The notes beneath the pieces are model-generated. The model saw only the letters and a program-made list of their open reading frames with translations. It did no database searches and had not been told where the DNA came from. Below are positions 44,709-56,591 of a DNA stretch of 64,000 nt, one piece after another. Location of the stretch: NCBI RefSeq assembly GCF_034479515.1, contig NZ_CP140152.1, forward strand, positions 1,798,001 to 1,862,000. Reading direction: 5' to 3'. The DNA is from Duganella zoogloeoides. Its GTDB lineage: Bacteria > Pseudomonadota > Gammaproteobacteria > Burkholderiales > Burkholderiaceae_D. Both the position numbers and the translations under genes were made by a program. The number at the start of each line of letters is the position of its first letter. The stretch's first letter is position 1.

Positions 44709-46442
44709 ATGCCAACTTCCCTGAAATACCTGGCGGCCGCCATGGCCTGCCTGGGCGCGGCCAGCGCATCCGCTGCCGAGATCAAGCTCAATCAACTGGG
44801 CTTTCTGCCCGGCGCGGCCAAGGTGGCGGTGGTGCCCGTGGACGCGGCGACGACGGGCGCCACGGCCTTTGCCGTGATCCGGGCCGATGGCGGCGCTGTG
44901 GTCCGGCACGGCACGCTGGGTGCGGCCAGGGCGGCGCCCGACTCGGGCGACACGGTGCGGCTGGCCGATTTTTCGACGCTCACCACGCCGGGACGCTACC
45001 GCTTGCGCGTGGCAGGTCTGCCCGATTCGCTGCCGTTCGAGGTCGCCCCCGGCGCCTACCAGGCCCTGAATGCCGGCGCCATCCGCGCCTATTACTACAA
45101 CCGCGCCGGCATCGCGCTCGACAAGCAGCATGCCGGCGCCTACGCGCGCGCGGCCGGCCACCCGGATACCAGTGTGATGGTGCATGCCTCGGCCGCATCC
45201 CCGGCGCGGCCGGCCGGCACCATCATCTCCAGCCCGAAAGGCTGGTACGACGCCGGCGACTACAACAAGTACATCGTCAACTCGGGCATCGCCACCTACA
45301 CCTTGCTGGCCGCGTGGGAAGACTTCCCGGCGTTCTTCCAAACGCAGGCCCTGAATATCCCCGAGAGCGGCAACGGCATTCCCGACCTCCTCAACGAAAC
45401 GCTGTGGAACCTGGAATGGATGCTGACCATGCAGGACCCCAATGACGGCGGTGTCTATCACAAGCTTACCGATAAAAACTTCGACGGTTACGTGATGCCC
45501 GCCGACGCCCGCCAACAGCGCTACGTCGTGCAAAAGACCACCGCCGCCGCACTCGACTTTGCCGCCGTGATGGCCACCGCCAGCCGCGTACTCGCACCCT
45601 ACGACAAGCAACTGCCCGGCATGGCTGCACGCATGCGCACCGCTGCCGAGCAGGCCTGGCGCTGGGCCCGGGCCAACCCCAAGGCTTACTATCAGCAGCC
45701 GGCCGACATCAAGACCGGCGAGTACGGCGACAAGGACGTGCGCGACGAATTTGCGTGGGCCGCCGCCGAACTGTTCATCACCACCGGCGATCCTGCCTAT
45801 TACCAGGCCATGCAGGCGCCCGCGCTGCAGGCCACGGTGCCGACGTGGGGCGAGGTCAGCGGCCTGGCGTGGCTGTCGCTGGCGCGCCATCGCCAGCACT
45901 TGAATCCGGTGGCCGACCAGGCGCTGATCGCCAGCCGCATCGACGCGTTATCGAGCCAGCTGGCGGCAGTGACGCAGCGCTCGGCCTATGGCTTTGCCAT
46001 GCAGACCGCCGACTATGTTTGGGGCAGCAATGCCGTGGTGCTGAACCAGGCCATGGTGCTGGTGCACGGCTACCGCTTGACCGGCAAGCGCGCCTACCTC
46101 GACGCGGCGCAGGCCAATTTCGATGTCATCATGGGCCGCAACGCCGTCGATCTGTCGTTCGTGACCGGCTTCGGCGCCCGCTCGGCGCAGCACCCGCACC
46201 ACCGGCCGTCGGCGGCGGACGGCATCGCCGCACCGGTGCCGGGCTTCGTGGTCGGCGGCCCGCAGCCGGGCCGCGAAGACCAGAAGGACTGCAAGGCGCA
46301 GTACGCATCAGCGCTGCCGGCCCGGGCCTACCTCGACGACGCCTGCTCGTACGCCAGCAACGAGATCGCCATCAACTGGAACGCGCCGCTGGTGTACGTG
46401 TCGGCGGCATTGCAGGTGTTGACGCCGGCGCCGGGCAAGTAG
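44709..46442 (+). CDS. GH9-family cellulase/endoglucanase-like enzyme
   Basis: 577 residues, signal peptide (MPTSLKYLAAAMACLGAASASA), an N-terminal Ig-like CelD_N domain (~25-112: IKLNQLGFLPGAAKVAVV ... TTPGRYRLRVAGL) and a GH9 (alpha/alpha)6 catalytic domain. Catalytic residues: Asp181/Asp184 in GWYDAGDYNKYIVNSG and Glu552 in YASNEIAINWNAPLVY; the substrate-binding HPHHRPS is also present. Inverting hydrolysis of beta-1,4-glucan chains or oligomers. No carbohydrate-binding module or dockerin. The gap to the sigma/anti-sigma pair (170 bases) shows no ECF-type element, so it is probably independent of that locus. Confidence 0.92.
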   Translation: MPTSLKYLAAAMACLGAASASAAEIKLNQLGFLPGAAKVAVVPVDAATTGATAFAVIRADGGAVVRHGTLGAARAAPDSGDTVRLADFSTLTTPGRYRLRVAGLPDSLPFEVAPGAYQALNAGAIRAYYYNRAGIALDKQHAGAYARAAGHPDTSVMVHASAASPARPAGTIISSPKGWYDAGDYNKYIVNSGIATYTLLAAWEDFPAFFQTQALNIPESGNGIPDLLNETLWNLEWMLTMQDPNDGGVYHKLTDKNFDGYVMPADARQQRYVVQKTTAAALDFAAVMATASRVLAPYDKQLPGMAARMRTAAEQAWRWARANPKAYYQQPADIKTGEYGDKDVRDEFAWAAAELFITTGDPAYYQAMQAPALQATVPTWGEVSGLAWLSLARHRQHLNPVADQALIASRIDALSSQLAAVTQRSAYGFAMQTADYVWGSNAVVLNQAMVLVHGYRLTGKRAYLDAAQANFDVIMGRNAVDLSFVTGFGARSAQHPHHRPSAADGIAAPVPGFVVGGPQPGREDQKDCKAQYASALPARAYLDDACSYASNEIAINWNAPLVYVSAALQVLTPAPGK

Positions 46443-46533
46443 CCACCGCCACCGGGACAAGCTGGAATTTGCTGCTGGGGTACTATCGAGTCCGCAAGCG
46501 CGCCGCCGGTGGCGCGCCACGACGGGAGACACG

Positions 46534-48225
46534 ATGAAGGGGACCAATACACCACGCAGCGCGCTGCTGTTGGCAGGCGTAATAATTCTGGCGGCCGGCG
46601 CGCCTGCCACGGCACAACGGCAACCTGCCGCAAGCGCAAGCGCAAGCGCAAGCGCAGTCCCGGCCCAGGCCCAAGTCCTAGCCGCAGCCCCAGCCGCACC
46701 TGTCCCCGCAACCGCAACCGCGCCGCAGGACGTGCCCACGCCGCAACAACTGTTCGGTCCCCTGTACCAGGCGGTGCAGACCGCTCATATCTATCCAGAC
46801 GCCAAGACCTTTGCCGATGCCGTGCCCAGGTCCGATCCGCAAGCGATCCTGGCCAAGTACCGGCAAGAGCAGCCGCAGGACAAGGCCGCGCTGCAAGCAT
46901 TCGTCGAACGCCATTTCGAGCTGCCCGCGCCGGCCACCATCACGCTGCGCCAGCACATCGCCTCGCTGTGGCCGGTACTGACGCGCCCGCCGCTCGATCC
47001 GCCCAAGTGGTCGTCGGCCTTGGCGCTACCGGCCAATTACGTGGTGCCGGGCGGGCGCTTCCGCGAGATTTATTACTGGGATTCGTACTTCACCATGCTG
47101 GGCTTGCAAGCCGACCATCGCAGCGACCTGGTCGATTCGATGATCACCGGTTTTCAGAGCCTCATTGAACGCTACGGCCATATCCCCAACGGTACCCGCA
47201 GCTACTACCTGAGCCGCTCGCAGCCGCCGTTCTTCGCAGCCATGGCGCAATTGAAACCGCTGGGCGACGCCAAGGCCGACGCCAGGGCGGAAGCCCGCCT
47301 GCTCGCTGCGCTCAAGCGCGAACATGCTTACTGGATGCGCGGCACGGCGTGCCTGCCCAAGACGGGGCAGGGCGCGTGTGAACACGTGGTACGCCTCGCC
47401 GACGGCACCATCCTCAACCGCTACTGGGATGCGAAAGACACGCCGCGCGACGAAGCAACGCAACCCGACCTCGACACTGCGAAGGATACCGACCGTTCCA
47501 AACCGGAGCTGTACCGCGACTTGCGCGCGGCAGCCGAAAGCGGCTGGGACTTTTCGTCGCGGTGGCAGGACGATCCGCAGCGCCTGTCCACCGTGCACAC
47601 CACCGCGATCGCGCCGGTGGATCTCAACAGCCTGCTGTACCAGCTGGAGGGCGAAGTAGCGCGCCGTTGCGAGGCCGCGCGCGACACCAGCTGCGCCACC
47701 CGGTTCAACCAGGCCAAATCCAGGCGCGCAGCGGCGATCAACCGCATCTTCTGGGTTGCCGCCGAGCAGCGCTACGCCGATTACGACCTGCGCCAGCAGC
47801 GGCCGACCAGGGTGCTGAGCGCCGCGACCTATTATCCGCTGTGGGTCGGCATTGCCACGCCGGCACAGGCGGCGGCCGTGGCCGACACCACGCAAAAACA
47901 GCTGCTCGCTGAAGGCGGCCTGCGCACCACCTTGCTGCGCACAGGCCAGCAGTGGGATGCTCCCAACGGCTGGGCGCCGCTGCAATGGATCGCCATCGAC
48001 GGCCTTGCACGCTACGGCCACGCCCCGCTGGCGCGCGAGATCGCCAAACGCTGGGTCGCCACCGTGCACCGCACCTGGGTGGAAACCGGCAAGCTGCTGG
48101 AAAAATACGACGTCGAGGAACGCAGAAGCGGCGGCGGAGGAGAATATCCGACCCAGGACGGCTTCGGCTGGACCAACGGCGTGACCAGCGCGCTGCTCGA
48201 GCGTTATCCGGACCTGGCGCAGTAG
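46534..48225 (+). CDS. treA: Periplasmic trehalase, GH37
   Basis: 563 residues: signal peptide (ending near APATA), a low-complexity Ala/Ser/Pro/Gln stretch (~29-65), then the GH37 barrel. Both trehalase signatures are perfect: PGGRFREIYYWDSY (172-185) and QWDAPNGWAP (473-482). Catalytic Asp lies in ESGWDFSSRW and Glu in GGGGEYPTQDGFGW. It hydrolyses trehalose to two glucose units in the periplasm, for osmolyte recycling or carbon use. Starts 91 bases after the GH9 gene. A GC hairpin follows the stop. Confidence 0.94.
   Translation: MKGTNTPRSALLLAGVIILAAGAPATAQRQPAASASASASAVPAQAQVLAAAPAAPVPATATAPQDVPTPQQLFGPLYQAVQTAHIYPDAKTFADAVPRSDPQAILAKYRQEQPQDKAALQAFVERHFELPAPATITLRQHIASLWPVLTRPPLDPPKWSSALALPANYVVPGGRFREIYYWDSYFTMLGLQADHRSDLVDSMITGFQSLIERYGHIPNGTRSYYLSRSQPPFFAAMAQLKPLGDAKADARAEARLLAALKREHAYWMRGTACLPKTGQGACEHVVRLADGTILNRYWDAKDTPRDEATQPDLDTAKDTDRSKPELYRDLRAAAESGWDFSSRWQDDPQRLSTVHTTAIAPVDLNSLLYQLEGEVARRCEAARDTSCATRFNQAKSRRAAAINRIFWVAAEQRYADYDLRQQRPTRVLSAATYYPLWVGIATPAQAAAVADTTQKQLLAEGGLRTTLLRTGQQWDAPNGWAPLQWIAIDGLARYGHAPLAREIAKRWVATVHRTWVETGKLLEKYDVEERRSGGGGEYPTQDGFGWTNGVTSALLERYPDLAQ
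46629..46652 (+). repeat. In-frame CGCAAG hexamer repeat
   Basis: Four perfect copies of CGCAAG encode alternating Ala-Ser in the linker after the trehalase signal peptide. Slippage would change linker length without shifting frame. Confidence 0.75.
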
Positions 48226-48254
48226 CAGCGCCGATGGTGTCGAATCTGGTGCAT

Positions 48255-48279
48255 CGCGCGCGGATCCGCACCGCGCGCG
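48255..48279 (+). other. GC hairpin after the trehalase gene
   Basis: CGCGCGCGG, 7-base loop, CCGCGCGCG. It lies 29 bases after the trehalase stop. No T-run follows, so it may be a stability element or a factor-assisted terminator. The rest of the gap to 48456 shows no riboswitch-like sequence that I can recognise. Confidence 0.5.
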
Positions 48280-48456
48280 CGCATCGCCGCACCCTGCTGG
48301 TGAAAGGTGTTGTTTGATGCATTCTTGCGTCGATTGATTGCTCTTTCAACGTTGCAATCTCGTACAAGGTCACGCACAATGCCCCGGCTTGTGGCCGTGT
48401 TTGTATCCGCAACACTGCCATGTACCCAGACCCCCGCGATGCAAGGACAAAAATTG

Positions 48457-49947
48457 ATGGAAGCTTTTATCAGCAGTTTGAATGGCGTAATCTGGAGTCC
48501 TGCGCTGATTTATTTGTGCCTCGGCGCCGGACTGTTTTATTCGATCCAGACCCGATTCGTCCAGGTGCGCCTGTTTACCGAAATGCTGCGCCTGCTGTTC
48601 AAAAAACGTGACACCGCTTCCGGCATCTCGTCGTTCCAGGCGCTGGCCGTGTCGCTGTCCGGCCGGGTTGGCGTGGGCAATATCGCCGGCGTGGCCGCCG
48701 CCATTGGTTTTGGCGGTCCCGGTGCGGTTTTCTGGATGTGGATGGTGGCCTTCCTGGGCGCCAGCACGGCGTATGCCGAATCGACACTGGGCCAGCTCTA
48801 CAAGGTCGAAGAGAACGGCCAGTACCGCGGTGGTTCCGCCTATTTCTTCACGCGCTGCCTCGGTTGGCCGTGGCTTGGCGCGCTGTTCGCCATCTCGGCC
48901 GTGATTTCCTGCGGCATCTTCCTGCCCGGCGTGCAAGCCAACGCCGTGGGTAACGCGGTGACGCAGATCTTTGGCGACGGCGCCATGGTCGATACCTTCA
49001 TGGGCAGTGTTGGCACCCACAAGCTGGCCGGCCTGGCGGTGATCCTGCTGGTGCTGGGGGTGATCATTTTCGGCGGCATCCAGCGTATCGCCCAGTTTGC
49101 GGAGTACGTGGTGCCGTTCATGGCGTTCGGCTACATCGTGCTGGCGCTGATCGTCGTCGGCATGAATGTGGACAAGCTGCCGGGCATGTTCTCGCTGATC
49201 TTCTCGGATGCGTTTTCGGCCCAGGCCGGCATGGGTGCGGCGATTGGCTGGGGCGTCAAGCGTGGCGTGTATTCGAACGAAGCGGGACAGGGCACCGGCA
49301 CCCACGCGGCCGCCGCGGCCGAAACCGAGCACCCGTCGCAGCAGGGCCTGGTGCAGGCGTTCTCGATCTATGTCGATACCTTGCTGGTGTGCACCGCCAC
49401 CGCGCTGATGATCCTCATCACTGGCCAATACAATGTGCAGGGCACGCTGCCCGATGGCCAGTTCCTGGTGCAGAACCTGCCGGCCAATACCGAGATCGGT
49501 TCGGCTGCGTTCACCCAGATGGCGCTGCAAAGTACGTTCGGCAGCTTCGGCCCCATCTTCGTGGCGCTGGCGTTGTTCTTCTTTGCTTTTACTACCATTG
49601 TCGCCTATTACTATATTGCCGAGACCAACGTCGCGTACCTGAACCAGTACTTCAAGCGCAGCGTGCCGCTGGTCGTGGTCAAGCTGCTGATCATGGCGAT
49701 GGTCGTGTTTGGCACTATCAACAGCGCCGGCTATATCTGGAACCTCGGCGACATCGGCGTGGGCCTGATGGCGTGGATTAACATCATCGGCATCCTGATT
49801 ATCTTCTTCATCTCGCGCCCGACCATCGTCTGCCTGCGCGATTACGAGCAGCAGCTCAAGGCCGGTGGCAAGATCACTTTCGATCCGGTCAAGCTGGGCA
49901 TCAAGAACGCCACGTTCTGGGAGCGCCGCGCGGCGGCACGCAAATAG
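48457..49947 (+). CDS. Sodium:alanine/glycine symporter (AGCS family)
   Basis: 496 residues with about eleven membrane segments. Family motifs: GLFYSIQTRFVQVRLF, SSFQALAVSLSGRVGVGNIAGVA, FGGPGAVFWMWMVAFLGAST and GWGVKRGVYSNEAGQGTGTHAAAAA. Imports alanine or glycine with Na+. The ATG at 48457 (AAGGA ten bases upstream) gives the usual N-terminus MEAFISSLNGVIWSP; in-frame starts upstream add a non-homologous leader. Confidence 0.9.
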   Translation: MEAFISSLNGVIWSPALIYLCLGAGLFYSIQTRFVQVRLFTEMLRLLFKKRDTASGISSFQALAVSLSGRVGVGNIAGVAAAIGFGGPGAVFWMWMVAFLGASTAYAESTLGQLYKVEENGQYRGGSAYFFTRCLGWPWLGALFAISAVISCGIFLPGVQANAVGNAVTQIFGDGAMVDTFMGSVGTHKLAGLAVILLVLGVIIFGGIQRIAQFAEYVVPFMAFGYIVLALIVVGMNVDKLPGMFSLIFSDAFSAQAGMGAAIGWGVKRGVYSNEAGQGTGTHAAAAAETEHPSQQGLVQAFSIYVDTLLVCTATALMILITGQYNVQGTLPDGQFLVQNLPANTEIGSAAFTQMALQSTFGSFGPIFVALALFFFAFTTIVAYYYIAETNVAYLNQYFKRSVPLVVVKLLIMAMVVFGTINSAGYIWNLGDIGVGLMAWINIIGILIIFFISRPTIVCLRDYEQQLKAGGKITFDPVKLGIKNATFWERRAAARK

Positions 49948-50051
49948 GCAAACAGGCCCGGGCCCGGTAGAGCATTAACAAAACCCTATCGTTGTCCGGG
50001 CTATATTAGAATGGCGGTTGACCATTCATCTTGCCCTGAAAGAAACAACCA

Positions 50052-50705
50052 ATGCACGAATTTCTGACCCTGCTGAGCGCCTGGTTCCTGCACCTCGACG
50101 TGCACCTGTCCGAACTGGTGGCGGCATACGGCCACTGGATTTACCTGCTGCTGTTCGCCGTGATTTTCATCGAAACCGGCGTGGTCATCATGCCGTTCCT
50201 GCCCGGCGATTCGCTGCTGTTCATCGCTGGCGCGCTGGCCGCCAAGGGGCTGTTCGATCCGTGGATACTGTTTTTCCTGCTGCTCACCGCCGCCATCACC
50301 GGCGACGCGCTCAACTTTGCCATCGGCACCTATGTGCGGCGCAAGGCGGTCGATACGTCGCGCATTCCGTTGCTGAAAGCCGAACACATCGTCCTCACGC
50401 AAAAATTCTTCGAGCGCCATGGCGGCAAGACCATCATCCTGGCCCGCTTCGTGCCGATCGTGCGCACGCTGGCGCCGTTCGTGGCCGCGCTCGGCTCGAT
50501 GCCGGCACGCGTGTTCTTCATGTACAACGTGGTCGGCGGCCTGATCTGGGTGGGCAGCCTGCTGCTGGCCGGCTACATGTTCGGTAACATTCCATGGGTC
50601 AGCAACAACCTGACCGCCGTGGTGCTGGGCATCGTGTTCCTGTCCATCCTGCCGGGCATCATCGCCTGGCTGCGTTCGCTGGGCACCCGGTCCAGCAAAG
50701 CGTAG
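50052..50705 (+). CDS. DedA-family membrane protein
   Basis: 217 residues with about five hydrophobic segments. DedA features: FIETGVVIMPFLPGDSLLFIAGALA, TAAITGDALNFAIGTYVRR, KFFERHGGKTIILARFVPIVRTLAPFVAAL and MYNVVGGLIWVGSLLLAGYMFG. DedA proteins move undecaprenyl phosphate or other phospholipids across the inner membrane or maintain proton motive force. The stop TAG shares one base with the GTG start of the next gene, so the two are coupled. Confidence 0.92.
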   Translation: MHEFLTLLSAWFLHLDVHLSELVAAYGHWIYLLLFAVIFIETGVVIMPFLPGDSLLFIAGALAAKGLFDPWILFFLLLTAAITGDALNFAIGTYVRRKAVDTSRIPLLKAEHIVLTQKFFERHGGKTIILARFVPIVRTLAPFVAALGSMPARVFFMYNVVGGLIWVGSLLLAGYMFGNIPWVSNNLTAVVLGIVFLSILPGIIAWLRSLGTRSSKA

Positions 50706-51649
50706 TGTTAGACATCCTGGCGATCACCAGCCCCATCTACCTGGTGGTGCTGGCTGGTTACCTGGCCACCCGGTCCGGCGTGTTCAACCGCGCCGACATG
50801 GCCGTGTTCGGCAAGTTCGTGCTGAACCTGGCGCTGCCCGCGCTGATTTTCAACGCGCTGGCGCAGCGCCACATCTCCGACGTGCTGCATCCGACGTACT
50901 TGCTGGCCTACCTGGGCGGTTCGCTGCTGTCGATGAGTACCGCCTACCTGATCGGCCGCCGCCTGTGCGGCTGGAACGGTACCCGCAGCACGTTTCTCGC
51001 CATGGGCGTGTCGTGCTCGAACAGCAGCTTTATCGGCTATCCGATCTTGCTGCTGATGGTCGCGCCCGTAGCCGGCGTGGCGTTGGCACTCAATGTCCTG
51101 ATCGAAAACCTGCTGATGTTGCCGCTGCTGCTGGCGCTGGCCGAGAGCGCGCGCGGCAATGGCGGCACGTGGTCGCAGGTGCTGCGGCAATCATTGCTGC
51201 GCCTTGCCCGCAATCCGCTGGTGCTGGCGGTGTCGGCCGGCCTGGCGATCAGCCTGGCGCAGGTGGACCTGCCGCAACCGCTGCTGCGCACCGTGAACCT
51301 GTTCGCCCAGGCCAGTGGCGGCCTGTCGCTGTTTGCCATCGGCGGCATGCTGGTGGGCTTGCCGTTGCGCTCGGGCTGGCAAAAAGTGGTGCCGGTGGTG
51401 CTGGGCAAGCTGGTGGGCCATCCGCTGGCGGTGCTGCTGGTACTGACCGTGGTCACCGTCCTGGGCGTGGCGCCGATGGAACCGCAACTGCGGGCAGCGG
51501 CGCTGCTGATGGCGGCGATGCCGATGCTCAGTATTTATCCGATCCTGGGGCAGGCGTATGGCGAGGCGGACCGCAGCGCGACGACCTTGTTGCTGTGCAT
51601 GGTGGCGTCGTTCTTTACGTTGAGTGCCTGGATGTGGGTGCTGAAGTGA
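50705..51649 (+). CDS. AEC (auxin efflux carrier)-family transporter
   Basis: 314 residues, about ten membrane segments in two halves: FNRADMAVFGKFVLNLALPALIFNAL near the N-terminus, then LAMGVSCSNSSFIGYPILLLMV and AALLMAAMPMLSIYPILGQAYGE. AEC proteins transport small organic acids such as malate or malonate; the substrate is not evident. Starts with GTG at 50705 inside the DedA stop (TAGTG). Ends in front of the isocitrate dehydrogenase terminator. Confidence 0.88.
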   Translation: MLDILAITSPIYLVVLAGYLATRSGVFNRADMAVFGKFVLNLALPALIFNALAQRHISDVLHPTYLLAYLGGSLLSMSTAYLIGRRLCGWNGTRSTFLAMGVSCSNSSFIGYPILLLMVAPVAGVALALNVLIENLLMLPLLLALAESARGNGGTWSQVLRQSLLRLARNPLVLAVSAGLAISLAQVDLPQPLLRTVNLFAQASGGLSLFAIGGMLVGLPLRSGWQKVVPVVLGKLVGHPLAVLLVLTVVTVLGVAPMEPQLRAAALLMAAMPMLSIYPILGQAYGEADRSATTLLLCMVASFFTLSAWMWVLK

Positions 51650-51683
51650 AAAAAGCCCCGTGAGCGCTGGCGCTGACGGGGCT
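51649..51683 (-). terminator. Intrinsic terminator of the isocitrate dehydrogenase gene
   Basis: AGCCCCGT...ACGGGGCT (51654-51661/51676-51683) with an inner AGCGC/GCGCT stem. On the minus strand it is followed by six T (complement of A 51649-51654), a classical intrinsic terminator. Its T-run overlaps the last base of the AEC gene stop, so the two convergent genes are tightly packed. Confidence 0.85.
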
Positions 51684-51692
51684 GCGTACCAA

Positions 51693-51706
51693 GGGGCGTT
51701 CGCCCC
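51693..51706. other. Second small hairpin after isocitrate dehydrogenase
   Basis: GGGGCG-TT-CGCCCC lies between the isocitrate dehydrogenase stop and its main terminator. On the plus strand it is followed by CCTTATTT and could help stop AEC transcripts. Confidence 0.5.
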
Positions 51707-51718
51707 CTTATTTACAGC

Positions 51719-53950
<2,232 letters not shown>

Positions 53951-54230
53951 GTTGATTCCCTCGGTTTTACCAAATTGGATCGGTGCCAGACGGCAGGAGT
54001 GTTAGCGGTCAACTAACCCAAACGAATATTTTAGACGTTCCACGTGTAGTTTGTGCAAATTCCGTGTTCCGCAGAGGGCTAATCACGGTAATTTAATCAT
54101 TGAGTAAGTAAAAACCCGGATCGGCGAGCGCAACAGCCTGACTCAACTTGCCGATTGGATAATTTTATACTGGACATCATTCAACGCTTCGGTCAATATT
54201 GCTTGTTATCAATAAAATACCGCTTACGCC

Positions 54231-54967
<737 letters not shown>

Positions 54968-54971
<4 letters not shown>

Positions 54972-56527
54972 CGAAACTGAACGGCGCCCCGGGCGGGACC
55001 TGGTGGCTGCTGCGCCACGAGGTGCGCATGTATTTCAGCGCCACGCGCAAGCTGCGCGCCAATGGCAAGATCAGCGCCAGCTGGCTCGGCACGTCGCTCA
55101 CTGTGGTGTTGCAACTGCTCCTGCACTGGGGCGCATACCTGCTCATTCCTCTCATCCATCGCCATGGCCCGACGCCGGCGCTGGCGGCCATCCTGGCCAC
55201 GGCCGCCTTGCTGGTGGGCGTGACGCTGATGCTGGCGACAGCCTTGCGCGGCAGCGTGGCCGCGCTGTTCGAGCGGGGCGACCTGGACTTGCTGCTGTCG
55301 TCGCCGCTGCCGGCCAAGAGTATTTTCTTTGCGCGCTTGCTGGGCATCGTGGTCAGCGTGGCCGGCGTCTTCCTGTTCTTCCTGGCGCCGCTGGCCAACA
55401 TGGGTTTGCTGACCGGCCATCCGCAATGGCTGGCGCTGTACGTGGTGGTGATTGCGCTGGCGCTGCTGGTATCGTCTTGCGCGATGCTGCTCACATTGAT
55501 CCTGGTGCGCCTGATCGGTGCGCGCCGCACCAAGGTGCTGGTGCAGGTGCTGTCGGCCGTGGCGGGGGCGCTGGTATTCCTGCTGTCGCAGGCGGCCAAT
55601 AGCCGCAACGAGCTGGGCGCGCGCTTGCAGGAGATGCTCCACGGCGACTGGTCGGGCGTGTTGTGGCTCGGTCACGCCGTGCTGGGCCAGCCGGCGCCGC
55701 TGGCCGGCCTGCTGGCGGCCGGTGTGGTGCTGTTCTTCTTCACCACGCGCACGACCCGGGGCTTTTTTGTCAGCGGCGTGCAGCAGGCGGCCGGGTCGGG
55801 CCGGGCGGCGGCAGCGCCGTCCGGCGGCCCGCGTTTCAATTTCGGTCGCGGCCTGGTATGGGCGACGATGGTCAAGGAATGGCGCCTGATCGCGCGCGAT
55901 ACGCGCCTGCTCACCCAAGTGCTGCTGCGCCTGTTGTACATGCTGCCGCTGGGGTTCATTATTTTTAAAAATTCCGCCACCATCAACCATGCCGCCGGCG
56001 CCTCGCTGGTGTTCGTGTGCGCGTCGCTGGCCGGTTCGCTGGCCTGGATCATCATGGCCGCCGAAGATGCGCCGGACCTGCTGGCCAGCGCCCCGCGCAG
56101 CGCCAGCCTGATGCGCCGCGCCAAGCTGGCGGCGGCGACCGTACCGCCGCTGGCCCTGGTACTGCTGCCAGTACTGTGGCTGGCGCTGCACCAGCCGGTG
56201 ATGGGCGTGGTGACGCTGATCGCCTTGCTGCTGTCGTCGCTGGCCAGCGGCATCATCGTCATGTGGAGCGGTCGTCCCGGCGCCCGCGCCGACTTCCAGC
56301 GCAGCGGTGGCGGCGTGGGCGGCACGCTGCAAGGCGTCAGCTGCCTCGCCTGGGGCGCCGTGGTGTGGTTGCTGCTCGCAGGGTTTGAGCACGGCGTGTG
56401 GTTGAAATGGTGTGCGCTGGCGCTCGGTATCGCGCTGGCGGCATTGCTGATCGCTTGGGGGATCCACGCTGCCAGGGTGGGGCGGTGGCGGCAGCAATCG
56501 CCGGTGGGTCAGGTCAAGGTGGCTTGA
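54968..56527 (+). CDS. ABC exporter permease
   Basis: 519 residues with about ten to twelve membrane segments in two halves separated by a loop (~265-300, AAGSGRAAAAPSGGPRFNFG). It starts WWLLRHEVRMYFSATRKLRA, typical of ABC-2-like permeases, and has LFERGDLDLLLSSPLPAKSIFFAR, the loop thought to contact the ATPase. Full partner of the preceding ATP-binding protein. No membrane-fusion or outer-membrane gene is nearby. Confidence 0.85.
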
Positions 56528-56591
56528 GGCGGTGTCTGGCCAGGTTGTCGGTGCAACCGTCGTCACGATGAAGGCGTTTCCGTCCGGCTGA

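Noticed and set aside
46629..46652. Phase-variable repeat in the trehalase gene
   Set aside because: The unit is six bases, so slippage keeps the frame and cannot switch the gene off.
48226..48456. Glycine riboswitch before the AGCS symporter
   Set aside because: Such riboswitches often precede this transporter family, but I see neither conserved glycine-aptamer core nor a tandem arrangement in the leader.
54001..54230. Promoter pair for the ABC exporter
   Set aside because: AT-rich with several partial -35/-10 matches, but no combination has acceptable sequence and spacing together.
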